Below are positions 16,018-22,644 of a stretch of 64,000 bases of DNA, in pieces. The notes under the pieces are model-generated. The model did not search any database, had not been told where the DNA came from, and was given only the letters and a program-made list of their open reading frames with translations. Source of the DNA: Gloeothece verrucosa PCC 7822 (GTDB lineage Bacteria > Cyanobacteriota > Cyanobacteriia > Cyanobacteriales > Microcystaceae); the NCBI RefSeq assembly GCF_000147335.1, contig NC_014501.1, positions 2,912,300-2,976,299 of the forward strand. Direction: 5' to 3'. Within the stretch, counting starts at the first letter, position 1. Each line of letters begins with the position of its first letter. The position numbers and the translations under genes are program-made.

Positions 16018-16431
16018 ATGTCTCGAACTTATATAGCGATAGAACTAAGACGGTTAGTTGCTCAAAGGGCTAATTTTAGATGTGAATATTGTCTTATTTT
16101 CGCCCGTGATCGTCTTTCTGGTTGTCACGTCGATCACATTATTAGTCTTAAGCATGGGGGAGAAACAACCCCCGAAAATTTAGCCTATGCTTGTATGTTT
16201 TGCAATCTTAATAAAGGAACAGATTTAGGCTCAATTATTTGGCGAACAGGAGAATTAATCAGATTTTTTAATCCCCGCCGCGATCAATGGAAAGAGCATT
16301 TTAATTTTGAGGGCGCTATCATTCAAACTTTAACAGATATTGGGGAAGTAACAGCACGAATTTTTCAATTTAATGACCCTGAAAGGATTTTAGAAAGACA
16401 AATATTAATGGAGGCAAATAGATATCCCTAA
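16018..16431 (+). CDS. HNH endonuclease
   Basis: 137 residues with a complete zinc-supported HNH core: CEYC (22-25), HVDHI (about 40-44, catalytic His), LAYACMFCNLNKG with the second CxxC pair, and the Asn between them. Such stand-alone HNH proteins nick or cleave double-stranded DNA, and in cyanobacteria often occur with a small partner gene as here. The C-terminal half (FNFEGAIIQTLTDIGEVTA) is typical of this subfamily. It belongs to the accessory island running to 22.1 kb. Confidence 0.88.
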   Translation: MSRTYIAIELRRLVAQRANFRCEYCLIFARDRLSGCHVDHIISLKHGGETTPENLAYACMFCNLNKGTDLGSIIWRTGELIRFFNPRRDQWKEHFNFEGAIIQTLTDIGEVTARIFQFNDPERILERQILMEANRYP

Positions 16432-16451
16432 AAATAATCTTTATTTTGTAG

Positions 16452-16476
16452 GTTGGGTTGAGGCACGAAACCCAAC
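16452..16476. repeat. inverted repeat GTTGGGTT...AACCCAAC, copy 1
   Basis: Perfect 8-base arms (16452-16459 and 16469-16476) with a 9-base loop, between convergent genes. A related element with 9-base arms is at 33873-33922. This motif is familiar as a dispersed cyanobacterial intergenic repeat. Confidence 0.75.
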
Positions 16477-16499
16477 ACCCGTTATTTTGCTCTAATCTC

Positions 16500-16688
16500 T
16501 TAAATATCTTGCCAAAAATCGGCTCTTGTGACATTTTTTAAAGACTGTTGACGTTCTTGAGTGTAGTCACCAAAGCCGCCTCCTACATCTTGTAAAAAGC
16601 GAATAGCATCAACTTGTCCTAACTCTTTAACTAAAGCTTGATAACCTTTTTGTCTTAATTCAATTGGTGTCATCGTTTTCATCTCCAT
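16500..16688 (-). CDS. 62-residue protein downstream of DUF2283 gene
   Basis: A short helical protein (TPIELRQKGYQALVKELGQV, then RFLQDVGGGFGDYTQERQQS). The leftward start is at 16688, with internal ATGs nearby that sit better behind GGAG. It starts 7 bases after the DUF2283 stop, making the third gene of a small leftward operon. Small proteins of this type occur beside toxin-antitoxin genes in cyanobacteria, but no function is known to me. Confidence 0.65.
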   Translation of the reverse strand: MEMKTMTPIELRQKGYQALVKELGQVDAIRFLQDVGGGFGDYTQERQQSLKNVTRADFWQDI

Positions 16689-16695
16689 TAGAGGG

Positions 16696-16920
16696 CTATT
16701 TGGGTTGAGTTAAGATAACAGAATTAAGGGGTAATGATTCAGTTTCTAAACAAGTTAAGTCAACAATTTTACTTGATTGATCGATATCAATTCCGACTAA
16801 TTTTCCTTCGCTATCAAAATCTAAGACAAGATCAGGGGCTATTTCTTGTGAGTCGGTACTTGTTTTGTCGGATAAGCTAATGTAAAGAGAATCGGTTTCA
16901 GGATAATAATTAAATTTCAT
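16696..16920 (-). CDS. DUF2283 family protein, antitoxin-like
   Basis: The DUF2283 pattern is clear: MKFNYYPETDSLYISLSD, then EIAPDLVLDFDSEGKLVGIDI. These 70-75-residue proteins are frequent partners of DUF4258 proteins and are regarded as candidate antitoxins. Here a DUF4258-like gene does lie directly upstream but is frameshifted. GGAG, part of the stop region of that gene, serves as ribosome-binding site five bases before the ATG. Confidence 0.85.
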   Translation of the reverse strand: MKFNYYPETDSLYISLSDKTSTDSQEIAPDLVLDFDSEGKLVGIDIDQSSKIVDLTCLETESLPLNSVILTQPK

Positions 16921-16922
16921 TT

Positions 16923-17182
16923 TTACTCCTTAAAGTTACGATCACAGAAAGCGTTATGAATGGTTTCTCCATCATCTAAGGTGACAACTCGCAAATATTT
17001 TCCTAATTCGGAAATGTACAACCAATGACGAATGCGCCCACTCGGTTCAATTTCTCGTCTTACGGGATTCTGAATACCCTGTTGACACCATTCTCGCTTA
17101 AGATAGGATCTTTTAACTAAGACTTGTTCTTCAAAGTAGCGCGTGGTTTTCGTTCATAGTTTTCCTGACCGATTCCGTCCAT
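16923..17182 (-). pseudogene. frameshifted DUF4258-like toxin gene
   Basis: From an ATG at 17182 the leftward frame reads MDGIGQENYERK and then hits a stop after about 20 codons. The adjoining frame reads on as TTRYFEEQVLVKRSY, EIEPSGRIRHWLYI and GKYLRVVTLDDGETIHNAF to a TAA at 16925-16923. A one-base indel near 17145-17150 therefore breaks one gene of about 86 codons. The C-terminal part (RHWLYI...YLRVVTLDDGETIHNAFPD-like ending) resembles the DUF4258/RelE-like partner commonly found before DUF2283. Its loss leaves an orphan antitoxin-like gene. A sequencing error cannot be excluded. Confidence 0.7.
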
Positions 17183-17227
17183 TACATTTATTTTAAGCGG
17201 ATATGGTCGATAAATCCCCTCTAAATA

Positions 17228-20200
17228 CTACTTCTTCCCACCAATCCCATCACACAAACCTTTATCCTCCTCCCTAACATCAGAATTAGGATTGTGCAAA
17301 TAAGCCCGCACTCTATCACAACTCTTTGCCATTAAAGCATCTAAACCCCAACCATACTCTCCATCCCACAGTTTGATACTCGTATCCCTACTACCAGAAG
17401 CCAAAATCTTACCGTCAGGACTAAAACTCACGCTCCAGACAACATCATTATGCCCAGAAAGGGTGCGGATTTGTTGACCTGTCTGCACATCCCACAGTTT
17501 GATACTCGTATCCCTACTACCAGAAGCCAAAATCTTACCGTCAGGACTAAAACTCACGCTCCTGACATACTCATTATGCCCAGAAAGGGTGCGGATTAGT
17601 TGACCGGTCTGCACATCCCACAGTTTGATACTCGTATCCCTACTACCAGAAGCCAAAATCTTACCGTCACCACTAAAACTCACGCTCAAGACAGAATCAT
17701 TATGCCTAGAAAGGGTGCGGATTTGTTGACCTGTCTGCACATCCCATAGTTTGATCGTCTTATCCCTACTACCAGAAGCCAAAATCTTACCGTCACCACT
17801 AAAACTCACGCTCAAGACAGAATCATTATGCCTAGAAAGGGTGCGGATTTGTTGACCTGTCTGCACATCCCATAGTTTGATCGTCTTATCCCCACTACCA
17901 GAAGCCAAAATCTTACCGTCAGGACTAAAACTCACGCTCCAGACAGAATCATTATGCCTAGAAAGGGTGCGGATTTGTTGACCTGTCTGCACATCCCATA
18001 GTTTGATCGTCTTATCCCCACTACCAGAAGCCAAAATCTTACCGTCAGGACTAAAACTCACGCTCCAGACAACATCATTATGCCCAGAAAGGGTGCGGAT
18101 TAGTTGACCGGTCTGCACATCCCACAGTTTGATAGTTTTATCCCCACTACCAGAAGCCAAAATCTTACCATCAGGACTAAAACTCACGCTCGAGACACCA
18201 TCATTATGCCCAGAAAGGGTGCGGATTAGTTGACCGGTCTGCACATCCCACAGTTTGATACTCGTATCCCTACTACCAGAAGCCAAAATCCCCCCTGCGC
18301 CCCCCTTAGTAACGGGGGAGGGGGGGATGGGACTAAAACTCACGCTCGAGACACCATCATTATGCCCAGAAAGGGTGCGGATTAGTTGACCGGTCTGCAC
18401 ATCCCACAGTTTGATAGTTTTATCCCAACTACCAGAAGCCAAAATCTTACCGTCACCACTAAAACTCACGCTCAAGACAGAATCATTATGCCCAGAAAGG
18501 GTGCGAATTTCTTGACCGGTCTGCACATCCCACAGTTTGATAGTCTTATCCCTACTACCAGAAGCCAAAATCTTACCGTCACCACTAAAACTCACGCTCA
18601 AGACAGAATCATTATGCCCAGAAAGGGTGCGAATTTCTTGACCGGTCTGCACATCCCACAGTTTGATAGTCTTATACCCACTACCAGAAGCCAAAATCTT
18701 CCCGTCAGGACTAAAACTCACGCTATAGACAGAATCATTATGCCCAGAAAGGGTGCGAATTTCTTGACCGGTCTGCACATCCCACAGTTTGATAGTCTTA
18801 TCCCCACTACCAGAAGCCAAAATCTTCCCGTCAGGACTAAAACTCACGCTATAGACAGAATCATTATGCCCAGAAAGCGTGCTGATTTCTTTACCCGTCT
18901 GCACATCCCACAGTTTGATAGTTTTATCCCTACTACCAGAAGCCAAAATCTTACCGTCACCACTAAAACTCACGCTATAGACAGAATCATTATGCCCAGA
19001 AAGGGTGCGAATTTCTTGACCGGTCTGCACATCCCACAGTTTGATAGTCTTATCCCAACTACCAGAAGCCAAAATCTTACCGTCAGGACTAAAACTCACG
19101 CTCGTGACAGAATCATTATGCCTTTCTAAACGATTATATTCGTTTGCAAAGAGAACTTTGTGTAAAGCATTCGTTACTTCTGGGTTAGTTGTGTGTTGGT
19201 TTTGTAGAATTTTTCCTGCTTTAATTGCTGTCACAGAAGCTTCTAATTCTTTATGTTCATCAAAGAGAGACGAAGCATATCTACCCAGAGATTCAGCTTG
19301 ATTATATTCTGCCTGATTCTTCTGATTCCAAGCCGCCCAACCGAAACCACCAACGGCAATTAAGAGAACTCCCAAAATTACACTTACTTGACGAAGTCTT
19401 TTATTAGCTTTCCTTTGTTCTTCTTCTCGTTTTTGAGACTCTTGAAGGGCTTTTTTATTAGCTTTTGCTAACTCCTGTGCTGCTTTTAACTCTCGCTGCT
19501 GTTGTTCTTCTCTTTCTTTAACACTAGCATCAATGAATTCATTGGCTAAATCATCCAAATTAGGCAAAGAATGTTCTCTCCTCAACTCCACAATCCGGGC
19601 TAACTTAGAACCACTCCAAAGATCACCCCTAGCTTTTACTGCATCTTGCTTGCGTAACTCATCCCACTCCTTGGCATCAGCATATAACCGATTTCTCAAA
19701 ATAATAATTTGTTCGTTTTCTCGGATTAACTCTTGTAACACTTCCCAAGAACGAATCAACTCTTCATGTGCCACTTCAACCGTTGCTTTCCCATCGTCTC
19801 CCCGACTGACTAAAAGACGATTATCAATGAGTTGATAGAGAACTTCTTTTTCTATCTCATCCTGCTCAAAAATAGCTTTATCTGCCCTTCTGCTAACGTT
19901 TTTCCCCCCTTCTAAGCTAATTAACTCTAGAAAAATTTCCTTTGCTAATTTTCGTTGCCGAGCATCAAATTTACCATATATTGTATTAGCTTGCTTCTGA
20001 AGTGCGCCCCTTACCCCGCCCAAATCTTGATAGGTTTTAGTCTTTAAAACTCTGTCTTGAACATTATCTTTTTTCCACAATAAATCTAGCATATCTTGTA
20101 GATGAGTTTTAGTCTTTAAAACTCTGTCTTGAAGATCATCTTTTTTCCACAATAAATCTAGCGTATATTGTAGGAGCGGCAAAGACCCCGCTTGTTCATG

Positions 20201-21040
20201 AAAATCGGCAATAATTGTTTCAATTAATCCCTTTTCAAATATGACTCCATTTCTCGCGGCAGGTTCAGCTATCGCCAATCTTAACTCACTATCATCCATA
20301 TTGGTTAACATCCGACTATAGCGATTGTGGATTTTTCCCAAGTCAGGATAAGGACTTAACTTATCAAGAAAATCCGCCCGCATAGTCATCACAACTCTAA
20401 CCGACTCATCTAATTTATCAATCAATTGAGTCAGACTGTTTATAAAAATACTCTGCTCGGTTTTCGGCGTTAGGGTAAATAATTCCTCAAATTGATCGAT
20501 AAAAATAAGCCACTGAGAATCATTTTTTAAAGACTTAACGACTTGAATTAGGGTATCTTGTTTAACAATTTTAGCCGCTTTCGCTTCTGATTGCCTATAT
20601 TTAGTCAGAAGGCTACCATAAAAAGATTCAAAAGGATTTTTATCAGGAACAAAACAAAAAATATTCAAAGAAATAAAAATTGTTTCATTTCTTAAAGCTG
20701 GAATTAACCCCGCTTGAATCAGGGATGACTTACCACTTCCCGAAGCGCCCAAAAGCAGAAGAACTTTATTTTGTTTTAAATGCGCTGTTAAATCTCTAAT
20801 CCAACTATCTCGACCAAAAAATTTATCCTTATCTTCTACTTTAAACTTTTCTAAACCCACATAAGGCGATGCTTCAATTAATTTTCTTTGTGTAATTTCA
20901 ATCCCCGACTGTTGGGTAATAATATATTGAGTAATATTTCTTGCAGTAATATCACCCTGTATCCCCTTAAAATCCCCGCCTATTTCTGAATAGTAAGAGG
21001 TGTTAGTTTGATTATATTTAAAGCCTTTATTGTCAGACAC
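17228..21040 (-). CDS. nSTAND1-WD40 repeat NLR-like protein with N-terminal signalling motif and transmembrane helix
   Basis: 1270 residues. Residues 20-40 hold GGDFKGIQGDITARNITQ, a short motif echoed at the C-terminus of the small protein encoded at 21762-22136. Residues 60-450 are a STAND NTPase (conflict-system nSTAND1): FFGRDSWI, Walker A GASGSGKSS (98-106), Walker B WLIFIDQFEEL (177-187), then a winged-helix region with a 24-residue internal duplication (295-342). A charged coiled coil (about 505-550) leads into one membrane helix (551-571). Residues 640-1237 are fourteen 42-residue WD40 repeats, enough for two seven-bladed propellers, before a Cys-containing tail (LMAKSCDRVRAYL). STAND proteins are ligand-gated oligomerising switches in immunity or programmed cell death; the WD40 part is the likely sensor. 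One blade carries an inserted palindrome. Confidence 0.92.
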   Translation of the reverse strand: MSDNKGFKYNQTNTSYYSEIGGDFKGIQGDITARNITQYIITQQSGIEITQRKLIEASPYVGLEKFKVEDKDKFFGRDSWIRDLTAHLKQNKVLLLLGASGSGKSSLIQAGLIPALRNETIFISLNIFCFVPDKNPFESFYGSLLTKYRQSEAKAAKIVKQDTLIQVVKSLKNDSQWLIFIDQFEELFTLTPKTEQSIFINSLTQLIDKLDESVRVVMTMRADFLDKLSPYPDLGKIHNRYSRMLTNMDDSELRLAIAEPAARNGVIFEKGLIETIIADFHEQAGSLPLLQYTLDLLWKKDDLQDRVLKTKTHLQDMLDLLWKKDNVQDRVLKTKTYQDLGGVRGALQKQANTIYGKFDARQRKLAKEIFLELISLEGGKNVSRRADKAIFEQDEIEKEVLYQLIDNRLLVSRGDDGKATVEVAHEELIRSWEVLQELIRENEQIIILRNRLYADAKEWDELRKQDAVKARGDLWSGSKLARIVELRREHSLPNLDDLANEFIDASVKEREEQQQRELKAAQELAKANKKALQESQKREEEQRKANKRLRQVSVILGVLLIAVGGFGWAAWNQKNQAEYNQAESLGRYASSLFDEHKELEASVTAIKAGKILQNQHTTNPEVTNALHKVLFANEYNRLERHNDSVTSVSFSPDGKILASGSWDKTIKLWDVQTGQEIRTLSGHNDSVYSVSFSGDGKILASGSRDKTIKLWDVQTGKEISTLSGHNDSVYSVSFSPDGKILASGSGDKTIKLWDVQTGQEIRTLSGHNDSVYSVSFSPDGKILASGSGYKTIKLWDVQTGQEIRTLSGHNDSVLSVSFSGDGKILASGSRDKTIKLWDVQTGQEIRTLSGHNDSVLSVSFSGDGKILASGSWDKTIKLWDVQTGQLIRTLSGHNDGVSSVSFSPIPPSPVTKGGAGGILASGSRDTSIKLWDVQTGQLIRTLSGHNDGVSSVSFSPDGKILASGSGDKTIKLWDVQTGQLIRTLSGHNDVVWSVSFSPDGKILASGSGDKTIKLWDVQTGQQIRTLSRHNDSVWSVSFSPDGKILASGSGDKTIKLWDVQTGQQIRTLSRHNDSVLSVSFSGDGKILASGSRDKTIKLWDVQTGQQIRTLSRHNDSVLSVSFSGDGKILASGSRDTSIKLWDVQTGQLIRTLSGHNEYVRSVSFSPDGKILASGSRDTSIKLWDVQTGQQIRTLSGHNDVVWSVSFSPDGKILASGSRDTSIKLWDGEYGWGLDALMAKSCDRVRAYLHNPNSDVREEDKGLCDGIGGKK
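17330..19123 (-). repeat. fourteen near-identical 126-bp WD40-coding repeats
   Basis: Each unit encodes 42 residues around SVSFSPDGKILASGS and KTIKLWDVQTGQ. The units are almost identical in DNA. Differences concentrate at a few codons: the residue after HND (Ser, Gly, Val or Tyr), the residue two positions later (Thr, Tyr, Leu, Ser, Trp or Arg), Pro/Gly before DGK, Trp/Arg/Gly after ASGS, and Glu/Leu/Gln before the IRTL end. The pattern suggests recent unequal recombination or gene conversion with selection on exposed sites. Confidence 0.95.
18288..18328. repeat. C/G-rich palindrome inserted in frame within WD40 repeat 7
   Basis: ATCCCCCC (18288-18295) and GGGGGGAT (18321-18328) flank an inner CCCCC/GGGGG pair around TTAGTAAC. 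The other thirteen repeats have only nine bases here (coding DGK). This one has 39, coding IPPSPVTKGGAGG, a net gain of 30 bases with the reading frame kept. Confidence 0.85.
20015..20158 (-). repeat. 72-bp tandem duplication inside the STAND domain
   Basis: Residues 295-318 and 319-342 begin with near-identical stretches (DLLWKKDDLQDRVLKTKT and DLLWKKDNVQDRVLKTKT), and the DNA repeats with a 72-base offset. Family members normally have one copy between LPLLQYTL and GGVRGAL, so 24 residues are extra. Confidence 0.85.
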
Positions 21041-21043
21041 AAT

Positions 21044-21618
21044 TTACTCCTTTTCACAATTCAAATATTTTAAAGCTTCAAATTGACGTAAAGCAACACT
21101 AGCGCCTTGAGTCCACCCTAACTCAACATAAAAGGGTAAAATTTCCTTAATATTTATATCGGGAAATAGAGGACTTTTTTGACTTTCCTGATAACTTTCC
21201 CCCTCCAAAAGATAAATAGTTAAGCTTTCCCGACGATAAACCCACAACTCAGGAATTTTAAGCAATTGATATGCGCCTACATCAGTTATCGAGGTAAGAT
21301 CAACTTCTATCGCTAAATCAGGAGGAGGATCAAAGGTTTTTTAAGTGTAATTGGATCAAAACATTGCCAATCTTTTCCTTGACGACGTAAAAGACTTTTC
21401 ACTAAATCGCTTAAAGGAGCAACACGATTTCCATGACTCGGTAAAGGTGACATAAGCCTAATTTCTTGGATTTTAGCATTAAAATAGAGTTTTGGGAAGG
21501 TTTTATCTTGACGCAAATTAAGTAATCTTTCATAATCTTCCCAGGTTTGATGAGGGAAAATAACATCATTACCAGGTGCTAACATTAACCGATCTTCACT
21601 AACAGTAATTAGCATCAT
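21044..21618 (-). pseudogene. frameshifted Uma2 (DUF820) endonuclease-like gene
   Basis: The first part (about 100 codons from 21618) has the Uma2 opening TWEDYERLLNLRQ, EIRLMSPLPSHGNRVAPLSDLV and WQCFDPITLKK. It then runs into a stop just after an A6 run near 21338-21343. In the frame one base back the protein continues TFDPPPDLAIEVDLTSITDV (the diagnostic Uma2 catalytic stretch), then IPELWVYRRESLTIYLLEGE to 21044. Together they make about 190 residues, the normal Uma2 length. A homopolymer indel is the simplest cause; the codon phasing does not fit a standard -1 slippery heptamer. It sits 3 bases before the STAND gene and separates it from its presumed partner. Confidence 0.8.
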
Positions 21619-21661
21619 AAATTTAATATCTTTAACTATTTTCTGTTGATACAGGCCTAGA

Positions 21662-21775
21662 GGTTGAGGTGCGTTACGCTACGCTAACACACCCTACGAT
21701 TGTTTTAAAATGTCTGAGGGTTGAGGTGCGTTACGCTACGCTAACACACCCTACGATTGTTTTAAAATGTCTGAG
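21662..21775. repeat. two perfect 57-bp direct repeats containing a hairpin-forming cyanobacterial repeat
   Basis: 21662-21718 and 21719-21775 are identical. Each contains an imperfect palindrome (GGTGCGTTA...TAACACACC around CGCTACGC), a widespread cyanobacterial element. Copy 2 includes the last codons and the stop of the small helical gene (ends 21762), so copy 1 also carries those bases: a recent local duplication. Confidence 0.9.
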
Positions 21776-22136
21776 TAATGTTTTCGCCGCTTACCTCTCC
21801 CTGAATACCAATTTTCATATCTCCCGCAACTTGATTATTAAACTTACCTGCGGCTGCCCCTTGAGGGTCTTGTTTTTTCAGGATTTCTTGAGCTATTTTT
21901 TTAATTTCTTCATCCTTATCAGCCCCCGCTTCAGTTAACTTTTTCTTCAAAGCGGCTTGATATGTTTCCGGGTCTTTTTCGTGTTCATCTAACACAACTT
22001 TTGCCGCTTCATTATCAGCAAACTTTTTCTTAATCAATTCCTTTAACTTATCGTAAACATCTTTAAAACCTTTTTCCGCCGCCGCCGTACCCGCACCAGT
22101 CGCTAACGCACTCAGAATCAGAGAAATAGGGTCCAT
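21762..22136 (-). CDS. Bell/HeLo-like small helical protein with C-terminal amyloid-type motif, candidate STAND effector
   Basis: 124 residues. It has a hydrophobic, Ala/Gly-rich N-terminal helix (MDPISLILSALATGAGTAAA), a four-helix-like charged body (residues 21-90), a flexible linker (QDPQGAAAGKFNNQ) and a C-terminal motif AGDMKIGIQGEVSGENITQ (104-122). The same GIQG-acidic-hydrophobic-x3-NITQ pattern begins the STAND protein at 17228-21040. An N-terminal pore-type helix plus C-terminal prion-like motif is the layout of bacterial Bell-domain effectors and fungal HeLo/HET-S proteins, which an NLR with the matching motif activates by templated aggregation. Membrane-perforating cell death is the inferred outcome. 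The gene leads a leftward run: this gene, decayed Uma2, STAND. Confidence 0.7.
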   Translation of the reverse strand: MDPISLILSALATGAGTAAAEKGFKDVYDKLKELIKKKFADNEAAKVVLDEHEKDPETYQAALKKKLTEAGADKDEEIKKIAQEILKKQDPQGAAAGKFNNQVAGDMKIGIQGEVSGENITQTF

Positions 22137-22336
22137 TGTTTTATACTCTAATTTAGATCCAATAATAAATTAGCAAAGAATCAAAAAAACTCCTATAATA
22201 TCTCTATTAAAGACATAAATATGGTTTTTTTGTCTCTTTTATAATCCTGACCTTACCATTCCCCCCAAACTCGTAGAGGGCAAGCCGCGTAATATGCCAA
22301 AATAATGCAAGAACCAAAACAAAAAACCCTAGTCCT

Positions 22337-22585
22337 ATGGAAGCCTTTAGCCCCACTCCTCCCCCTTGGATAGAAAAAGCGGTTCACGCCACACAATTTT
22401 GTTGTCCCCGTTGCCGCGCTAGTGCCACAGCCGCCCAAAAAGTTTGGATCAATCGCCGCGCCCCCGTCATAAGCGAAGATTATCGGCGAAAATGGCAAGA
22501 ATTCTATCTATGCGAGTGTGAGCAAGGGTGGTGGGCCTGGAGTAGCGATCGCCCCCCATCAGACTTATTTAAAGCCGAAGAGTAA
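22337..22585 (+). CDS. conserved cyanobacterial small zinc-ribbon-like protein
   Basis: 82 residues with CCPRC (22-26) and CEC (59-61), which could form a four-Cys zinc site, and a Trp-rich end (QGWWAWSSDRPPSDL). The middle (AQKVWINRRAPVISEDYRRK) looks strongly conserved in style. I recognise similar proteins next to other cyanobacterial genes but no function. A HIP1 octamer (22545-22552) lies within the coding region. It is followed after 59 bases by accC. Confidence 0.7.
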   Translation: MEAFSPTPPPWIEKAVHATQFCCPRCRASATAAQKVWINRRAPVISEDYRRKWQEFYLCECEQGWWAWSSDRPPSDLFKAEE

Positions 22586-22613
22586 AACCGGTATCAAAAA
22601 CAGATATCCTACA

Positions 22614-22619
22614 TATAAT
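22614..22619 (+). promoter_or_regulatory. candidate -10 box for accC
   Basis: TATAAT, 25 bases before the accC ATG at 22645. No good -35 hexamer is visible at the usual spacing, so this is a weak call. Confidence 0.35.
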
Positions 22620-22644
22620 TCAGATATATTTGATCTCTTAGCAC

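Noticed and set aside
17330..19123. Could the regular repeats be a CRISPR array?
   Set aside because: Units are 126 bases, nearly identical throughout with no unique spacers, and are fully coding for WD40 blades.
18386..19129. Rightward 247-codon frame with a 42-residue repeat
   Set aside because: It is the mirror image of the WD40-coding repeats in the opposite strand; repetition of the real gene makes the shadow frame stay open.
21333..21350. Programmed -1 frameshift in the Uma2 gene
   Set aside because: In the upstream frame the codons are CTT AAA AAA CCT, which does not fit X XXY YYZ slippage; an indel in the A6 run is simpler.
21662..21775. Two direct repeats considered as a mini CRISPR
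   Set aside because: The copies are contiguous with no spacer and overlap the end of a gene.
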